Shown in pieces: positions 7,538 through 11,127 of a stretch of DNA of 11,127 bases. Source of the stretch: Desulfobulbaceae bacterium (lineage in GTDB: Bacteria; Desulfobacterota; Desulfobulbia; Desulfobulbales; Desulfocapsaceae); contig JAHEMX010000075.1 in NCBI GenBank assembly GCA_024643445.1, positions 1-11,127 of the forward strand, given 5' to 3'. Position 1 is the first letter of the stretch. The number at the start of each line of letters is the position of its first letter. The notes beneath the pieces are model-generated. The model worked only from the letters and a program-made list of their open reading frames with translations. It was not told the DNA's origin and searched no databases. A program made the position numbers and the translations under genes.

Positions 7538-9334
7538 CTAAACCGGGGACGCCTCCGATGAGAAAACAGGGAGTTTGCGGCATTCTTTAAATAGATGGTT
7601 CTTGCAGTTCCGACAGATCATCTCGTCCGCTTCAGGAATAATCTTTGCGATAGCGTCCTTGTGGCTGGCAAAGATATGATCTTTGCCGATACTATCAAGG
7701 TATCCTCCTCGCTCCAAAACGCTGTATGCCTGGGGCTGGAATTCACAGAGGTACAGACCTCCCCGTTGATTGCGCCGACGTCGTGCTTCCTGGGCCAGCA
7801 GTTCAGCACCAGCCACATCGATAAAATTAATCCCGCAGCCGAGAATCAGCACGTGGCGTTTTCGCATCAGACTTTTGTCGATATTGTACAGGTAATCGCT
7901 GACATGAGTGATGGCGCCGAAAAACAGCGCGCCATCAATACGGATAACCTTCAGATACTGACATTCAGACTCCGATTCAATGAGCACAGGACCGGAAGCA
8001 TCGGTATTCGGCACGAGGTTGGCAATGCGCGGATGTGCGGTACGGTTCAGGTAGAGCAGAAGAGACAGCAATACCCCCGCGTAGATGGCAAATTCCAGGT
8101 CCAGGAAAAGCGTGGCCAGGAAGGTCACCAGCAGCACTGCCGTTTCCTCTCTGCTGGTTTTTATTATGGTCTTGATATGACCCACATCGATCAGGTGGTA
8201 GGCCACCATCAGGATGATTCCGCCCATGGCGGCAATGGGCAGATAGGCGGTAAGTGGTGCAACCAGCAACAGGATGAGAGCCAGTAGAATTGCCGAAAAA
8301 ACCGCGGATAAAGGGGTAATCGCGCCGGCCTGATAGTTGAGTCCGGAGCGGGTAAAAGAACCTGAACCGGCATAGCTTGAAAAAAAGCTGCCGATGATAT
8401 TGGACAGACCCTGGCCGATAAATTCCTGGTTGCCATCAATCGGCTGGTGAGATTTGGCAGCAATGGACCGGCCTATCGACAAGGCCTCGATAAGGCCGAG
8501 CAGTGCCACCGCAAGTGCCTTGGGTGCCAGCTCGCGAACGGTGATAAGAGAAAATTCCGGCATCGACAGCGGCGGCAATCTGGCCGGCATCTGGCCGACG
8601 AGGCTGAGACCGTGCTGACTGCCGTTGATGACAAGGCAGAGTACACTGCCGATGATCATGGCAAAGAGCATTCCCGGCCAGCGTGGTATTTTAGCTCGAA
8701 AAAATACCGCGGACAGGAGTGTGACCATGGCTACGGCAAAGACATAAAGATTGACCTGGTCCAGCATACCGAAGATCTTCAGCCAGACCTCGAGAAAATC
8801 ATGACTGCCCGCCAATTCAAGCCCGAGTACATGCTTCAGCTGACTCGTGGCGATGAGAATGGCCGCACCAGAGGTAAAGCCGATGACAACGGAATGCGAG
8901 ACAAAATTGACCAGGGTTCCCAGCCTGGCCAGGCCAAACACCAGCTGGTACACACCGGCCATGAGGGTCAAGGTCAGAACGAGCCGGATATACTCTGCAG
9001 AACCCGGTTCGGCAAAGGAACTGATCGAACTGAAGACGATGATGGAAATAGCCGTAGTCGGACCGGATATCAAATGCAGGGAAGATCCAAAAAGCGCCGC
9101 CACAATAGGGGTGATTATTGCCGTATAGAGTCCGTATTCCGGCGGAAGCCCGGCAATCATGGCAAAGGCCACACCTTGAGGAAGGACGATGACCGCCCCG
9201 GTCAATCCGGCCAGGAGGTCAGCCTTTAAGGTGTCCCAGCCGATAAAATTCCACCAGCGCAGAAACGGCAGCAGTCTGCGCCACCGGGACCTGGTTCCTG
9301 GCGGTTGTAGCTCTAGCTTATACCTGGTTGGCAT
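7538..9334 (-). CDS. SulP-family anion transporter with C-terminal STAS domain
   Basis: From the preferred start the product is 598 residues, normal for SulP. The membrane part (about 35-430) is strongly hydrophobic and has the family signature VLPQGVAFAMIAGLPPEYGL (50-69), GSSLHLISGPTTAIS and, before the last helices, GQGLSNIIGSFFSS with SFTRSGLN. These proteins move sulfate, bicarbonate or dicarboxylates across the inner membrane; which one is not readable here. A STAS domain (about 455-565) contains GINFIDVAGAELL. The tail ends with CRNCKNHLFKEC (Cys574, Cys577, Cys585) and RKLPVFSS. An ATG at 9376 would add 14 residues, but the ATG at 9334 is better: GAGGGG (9349-9344) lies 9 bases upstream and overlaps the TGA of the preceding kinase-like gene, so the two are probably translationally coupled. 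Confidence 0.94.
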   Translation of the reverse strand: MPTRYKLELQPPGTRSRWRRLLPFLRWWNFIGWDTLKADLLAGLTGAVIVLPQGVAFAMIAGLPPEYGLYTAIITPIVAALFGSSLHLISGPTTAISIIVFSSISSFAEPGSAEYIRLVLTLTLMAGVYQLVFGLARLGTLVNFVSHSVVIGFTSGAAILIATSQLKHVLGLELAGSHDFLEVWLKIFGMLDQVNLYVFAVAMVTLLSAVFFRAKIPRWPGMLFAMIIGSVLCLVINGSQHGLSLVGQMPARLPPLSMPEFSLITVRELAPKALAVALLGLIEALSIGRSIAAKSHQPIDGNQEFIGQGLSNIIGSFFSSYAGSGSFTRSGLNYQAGAITPLSAVFSAILLALILLLVAPLTAYLPIAAMGGIILMVAYHLIDVGHIKTIIKTSREETAVLLVTFLATLFLDLEFAIYAGVLLSLLLYLNRTAHPRIANLVPNTDASGPVLIESESECQYLKVIRIDGALFFGAITHVSDYLYNIDKSLMRKRHVLILGCGINFIDVAGAELLAQEARRRRNQRGGLYLCEFQPQAYSVLERGGYLDSIGKDHIFASHKDAIAKIIPEADEMICRNCKNHLFKECRKLPVFSSEASPV

Positions 9335-9347
9335 GCTCTCGTACCCC

Positions 9348-10154
9348 TCAGTCTTCAACCATAAAGGGAACGACATTAACCTGAATGCTTTTCACCCCTT
9401 CAACCTTTTCGGCAAGACGCTTGACCTTTTTACTGATATTTTTTTCATCTGCCCGGGATCCGCGAACATTGATGAACACCTCGCCATTTCCGGAATCGAC
9501 GACGACTTTTGGAAAGGCGGTCACGAGGGATGCCTCGACCTGGGCGGAGAGCGCTTCATCGGCAAGCATGCGCTGACTCTCGGGGGTACTTTTGAAACAG
9601 GGTTGTTCCACGGCATGAAGAATGATGGAAACGGCCTGATCAACGGTCATGTTGCCGATATGCAGGATCATGTCATAGAGCAGGGCATTCCAGGAGTCAT
9701 GGCCAAAAATCTGCAGTCCCCATCGTCTCCGTTCATCATCATCGTTTACCAGCACCATGCGGGCCTCGTCTGCGGGGATGTTCTCGCGAATCATTTCCTC
9801 ACGGACACGATCCTCGAGATTGGCGCTGATTCTGACCTTGAGAACGTGGGGAAACTGTTGCAGGAAAAAATGACTGCCCAAACCGTGAAAGACAACATTA
9901 TCCCTCTGCAGATGGGTAAGGAGCGACGCTCGGAAAAAAGCGATGAACCGTTCCTTGCCTGAGGTAAAGCGGTCCAGAATGGTGGGTGCATCGTGAATGG
10001 CTCTCACCAGCTTTAACTCGGGAATATTGAATTGTTCTGATGCTTCAAGGATGATCTCCCGCGATATACACTCATAATTGAGTGCCCGGGCCAGTTTTTC
10101 GGCTACTTCCTTGCCCCGGCTGTAAGAACCTCTTGATATGGTAATAATTGACAT
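9348..10154 (-). CDS. Cytidylate-kinase-like protein with C-terminal BON-type domain
   Basis: The 268-residue product begins ITISRGSYSRGKEVAEKLA, the glycine-rich nucleotide-binding start of the cytidylate-kinase-like family (CMP-kinase relatives often found beside transporters), followed by ALNYECISREII. VFHGLGSHFFLQQFPHVLKV (88-107) and ANLEDRV fit the core of that family. Residues about 195-265 form a second domain resembling BON: VEASLVTAFPKVVVDSGNGE, then a GSRADEKNISKKVKRLAEKV helix and GVKSIQVNVVP. BON domains usually bind membranes or act in envelope proteins, but there is no signal peptide, so this protein should be cytoplasmic or on the inner face of the membrane. Its stop overlaps the ribosome binding site of the SulP gene. 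I infer a regulatory or nucleotide-sensing role with the transporter. True CMP kinase activity is doubtful and untested. The ATG at 10154 follows GGAG with a 9-base spacer. Confidence 0.86.
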   Translation of the reverse strand: MSIITISRGSYSRGKEVAEKLARALNYECISREIILEASEQFNIPELKLVRAIHDAPTILDRFTSGKERFIAFFRASLLTHLQRDNVVFHGLGSHFFLQQFPHVLKVRISANLEDRVREEMIRENIPADEARMVLVNDDDERRRWGLQIFGHDSWNALLYDMILHIGNMTVDQAVSIILHAVEQPCFKSTPESQRMLADEALSAQVEASLVTAFPKVVVDSGNGEVFINVRGSRADEKNISKKVKRLAEKVEGVKSIQVNVVPFMVED

Positions 10155-10205
10155 AGTGGTTTTCTCCGCATTCCATTGCCGTCAATTCTCAGAGAGAAAT
10201 AGCGG

Positions 10206-10242
10206 CAACGGTGCATTCCCTTTTCCCAGGGAACTTCCGTTG
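10206..10242 (-). other. Two-tier hairpin in the leader of the kinase-like/SulP operon
   Basis: CAACGG (10206-10211) pairs with CCGTTG (10237-10242), and inside it TTCCCT (10216-10221) pairs with AGGGAA (10228-10233) around a 6-base loop, separated by a 4/3-base internal loop. With the promoter proposed at 10252-10278, this structure would sit at the very 5' end of the mRNA. It could stabilise the transcript or be a protein-binding site. Confidence 0.45.
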
Positions 10243-10251
10243 AATATATCG

Positions 10252-10278
10252 ATTATCCGAAGCGCGATTCAATGTCAA
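10252..10278 (-). promoter_or_regulatory. Candidate promoter for the kinase-like/SulP operon
   Basis: On the minus strand TTGACA (10278-10273) matches the -35 consensus exactly. GATAAT (10257-10252) matches the -10 at five of six, with a 15-base spacer that is shorter than usual. Transcription would start near 10245, giving a leader of about 90 bases before the ATG at 10154. Confidence 0.5.
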
Positions 10279-10518
10279 ACCTCCTCTTTAGATTTTTTGG
10301 TAGGAAGTGTACCTGAGGGAGTTTGATCAACCGGGGTGACCTCATTTCCGATACTATAAGGTAATCACCATCGAATACCATAAATAGCTTTGATCCGAAC
10401 AGGTTTGTAAGTATTTCATAATATTCTTTAGTTCTTTTTATTGCAAGACATTACTCGCAACTCCGCTTACTTCCGGGTGCCTGATCGCAAAGAGCAATGG
10501 AAGTTGTGCCGGGGGAAA

Positions 10519-10635
10519 ATAGGGGGACAGTATACTTAACTCCTGGTATCCGTATTCTTCTTTAGATTCTCCAATCGTTCATTAATGATCATGGATTCAG
10601 CAAGGGGATGAGAATTAAGTATACTGTCCCCCTAT
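10519..10635. repeat. 117-bp element with perfect 21-bp terminal inverted repeats (REP/MITE-like)
   Basis: ATAGGGGGACAGTATACTTA at 10519-10538, plus one more A, is repeated exactly in inverse at 10615-10635. The 75-base interior has no ORF but holds two overlapping palindromes, TCATTAATGA (10579-10588) and ATGATCAT (10585-10592). No target duplication is visible at the edges. From memory, GGGGGACAGTATACTT-type ends accompany IS200-like (REP-associated, Y1-type) transposase genes in several bacteria. This would then be a non-autonomous copy; that link was not checked. Confidence 0.65.
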
Positions 10636-10670
10636 CTGTTTAGCAGGGCAGCTCAAAGAATAACTGAGCA

Positions 10671-10720
10671 GGTTTCTAGGGCTCTTTTTTGCACCGCTTT
10701 AACAGCCAATTCCTAGAACC
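10671..10720 (-). other. Imperfect palindrome downstream of the nitrilase-type gene
   Basis: GGTT-T-CTAGG (10671-10680) pairs with CCTAG-AACC (10712-10720) with one bulged base, and GCT (10681-10683) can pair with AGC (10704-10706) inside it. A T6 run lies in the loop on the plus strand, and no T-run follows the stem on the minus strand. It may be an mRNA 3' structure; evidence for termination is weak. Confidence 0.25.
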
Positions 10721-10781
10721 AGCCTTTTCCTGCCATCATTCTCAGTGGACCCTGTTCAGTAGTCCAAAAGAAATAGTGCGG

Positions 10782-11127
10782 TCACTTATTATCCAGCCAG
10801 CGCAGCTCATACAGATCGGTTCGCCGATTCTCGAAATTTCGTAAGCTTCCCTGGGACCGTATCTCTTTAATCAAATCCAGATCAAGATTTGCAATTAAGG
10901 TTGTCTCGATACCTGGTGTCGCCTCAGAGGCGATCGAATCGTGGGGGCACGAAAAATCGGATGGAGTGAAGATTGCCGACTGGGAATATTGGATACCCAT
11001 GGTTTCGACTTTCGGGATATTGCCAACGCTCCCGGAAATGGCAACATAGCACTCGTTTTCAATTGCCCTGGCCTGAGCACAGCGTCGAACCCTGAGGTAG
11101 CCGGTCTTGGTATCGGTCCAGAACGGA
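10782..11127 (-). CDS. Nitrilase-superfamily (carbon-nitrogen hydrolase) protein, C-terminal part
   Basis: Only the last 114 residues are in the window; the gene runs off the right edge, with the first whole codon at 11126. The fragment reads TDTKTGYLRVRRCAQARAIE, then NECYVAISGSVGNIP, IFTPSDFSCPHDSIASEATP and IANLDLDLIKEIRSQGSLRN, ending in RRTDLY. This matches the C-terminal third of carbon-nitrogen hydrolases of the COG0388 type, where RA-IEN-CYV precedes the end of the sandwich fold. In some members of this group an acetyltransferase domain sits in front; that cannot be seen here. The Glu-Lys-Cys catalytic residues are mostly upstream of the visible part, so activity and substrate cannot be judged. 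The family hydrolyses amide or nitrile bonds in the cytoplasm. No upstream or operon information is available. Confidence 0.85.
   Translation of the reverse strand, partial: PFWTDTKTGYLRVRRCAQARAIENECYVAISGSVGNIPKVETMGIQYSQSAIFTPSDFSCPHDSIASEATPGIETTLIANLDLDLIKEIRSQGSLRNFENRRTDLYELRWLDNK

Larger units (their letters stand above)
10155..10781. other. 627-bp gene-free region
   Basis: No ORF here looks like a gene. The left part (10155-10280) is the promoter and leader of the kinase-like/SulP operon. 10330-10460 is A/T-rich; GGTGA-CCT (10335-10342) and AGG-taa-TCACC (10359-10369) form an imperfect inverted repeat there. 10519-10635 is a repeat-bounded element. 10671-10720 is an imperfect palindrome near the 3' end of the nitrilase-type gene. 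Confidence 0.6.

Noticed and set aside
9335..9376. Longer SulP start at 9376
   Set aside because: The site before it is weak (AGG three bases away), and the extra 14 residues are not family-like. The ATG at 9334 has GAGGGG at an ideal distance.
8447..9962. Plus-strand open frames of about 230-260 codons opposite the SulP and kinase-like genes (also 7595-8287)
   Set aside because: They are rich in charged residues with no membrane or domain pattern, and are complementary to strongly conserved SulP and kinase-like sequence, so they are shadows.
10138..10326. Plus-strand 62-codon frame at the start of the gene-free region
   Set aside because: It begins antisense to the kinase-like gene, spans that gene's promoter and leader, and has no homology or ribosome binding site.
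1..11127. CRISPR arrays, tRNA and rRNA genes
   Set aside because: No regularly spaced repeats, cloverleaf-like segments or rRNA-like stretches were seen on reading both strands.

Overview
The window reads as a chromosomal segment of a Gram-negative bacterium. The mix of genes suggests a Desulfobacterota (sulfate-reducer-like) lineage: a tandem pair of large PEP-synthase-like proteins with an unusual C-terminal module, a cytidylate-kinase-like protein with a BON-type tail joined to a SulP anion transporter, a bacterial PPP-family phosphatase and a nitrilase-superfamily enzyme. That placement is inference from gene content and from recollection of similar proteins; nothing in the window proves it.

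Layout, left to right. (1) 58-975 (+): a LysR-type regulator with a good -10 box just upstream. (2) 976-1229: a gap with a candidate promoter and a small leader hairpin. (3) 1230-3923 and 3920-6694 (+): two overlapping genes (ATGA junction) for paralogous proteins of 897 and 924 aa. The second has an intact-looking ATP-grasp (PPDK_N-type) half and a swivelling phosphohistidine domain. The first keeps the phosphohistidine domain, but its ATP-grasp half is shortened and has lost the metal-binding D-x-E. Both end in the same C-terminal module, which is not the usual PEP/pyruvate TIM barrel. (4) 6665-7351 (-): a PPP-type metallophosphoesterase whose 3' end overlaps the second PEP-synthase-like gene tail to tail by 30 nt. 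(5) 7352-7537: a gap with a short imperfect direct repeat. (6) 10154-7538 (-): an operon of the cytidylate-kinase-like/BON protein followed by the SulP transporter, probably driven from a promoter near 10275 with a hairpin at the start of its leader. (7) 10155-10781: a 627-bp gene-free region containing that promoter and a 117-bp element bounded by perfect 21-bp inverted repeats (REP/MITE-like). (8) 10782-11127 (-): the C-terminal part of a nitrilase-superfamily amidohydrolase running off the right edge.

The most interesting unit is the overlapping pair at 1230-6694. By family logic, ATP would phosphorylate His552 of the second protein, and the phosphoryl group would pass to an unknown acceptor bound by the C-terminal module. 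The first protein looks like a pseudo-kinase partner that still carries a phosphorylatable His522. A second oddity is that this first protein and the SulP transporter share the peptide RKLPVFSS near their C-termini, encoded by mostly different codons. Whether the phosphatase, transporter and kinase-like protein work with the pair is unproven; the two groups lie on opposite strands.
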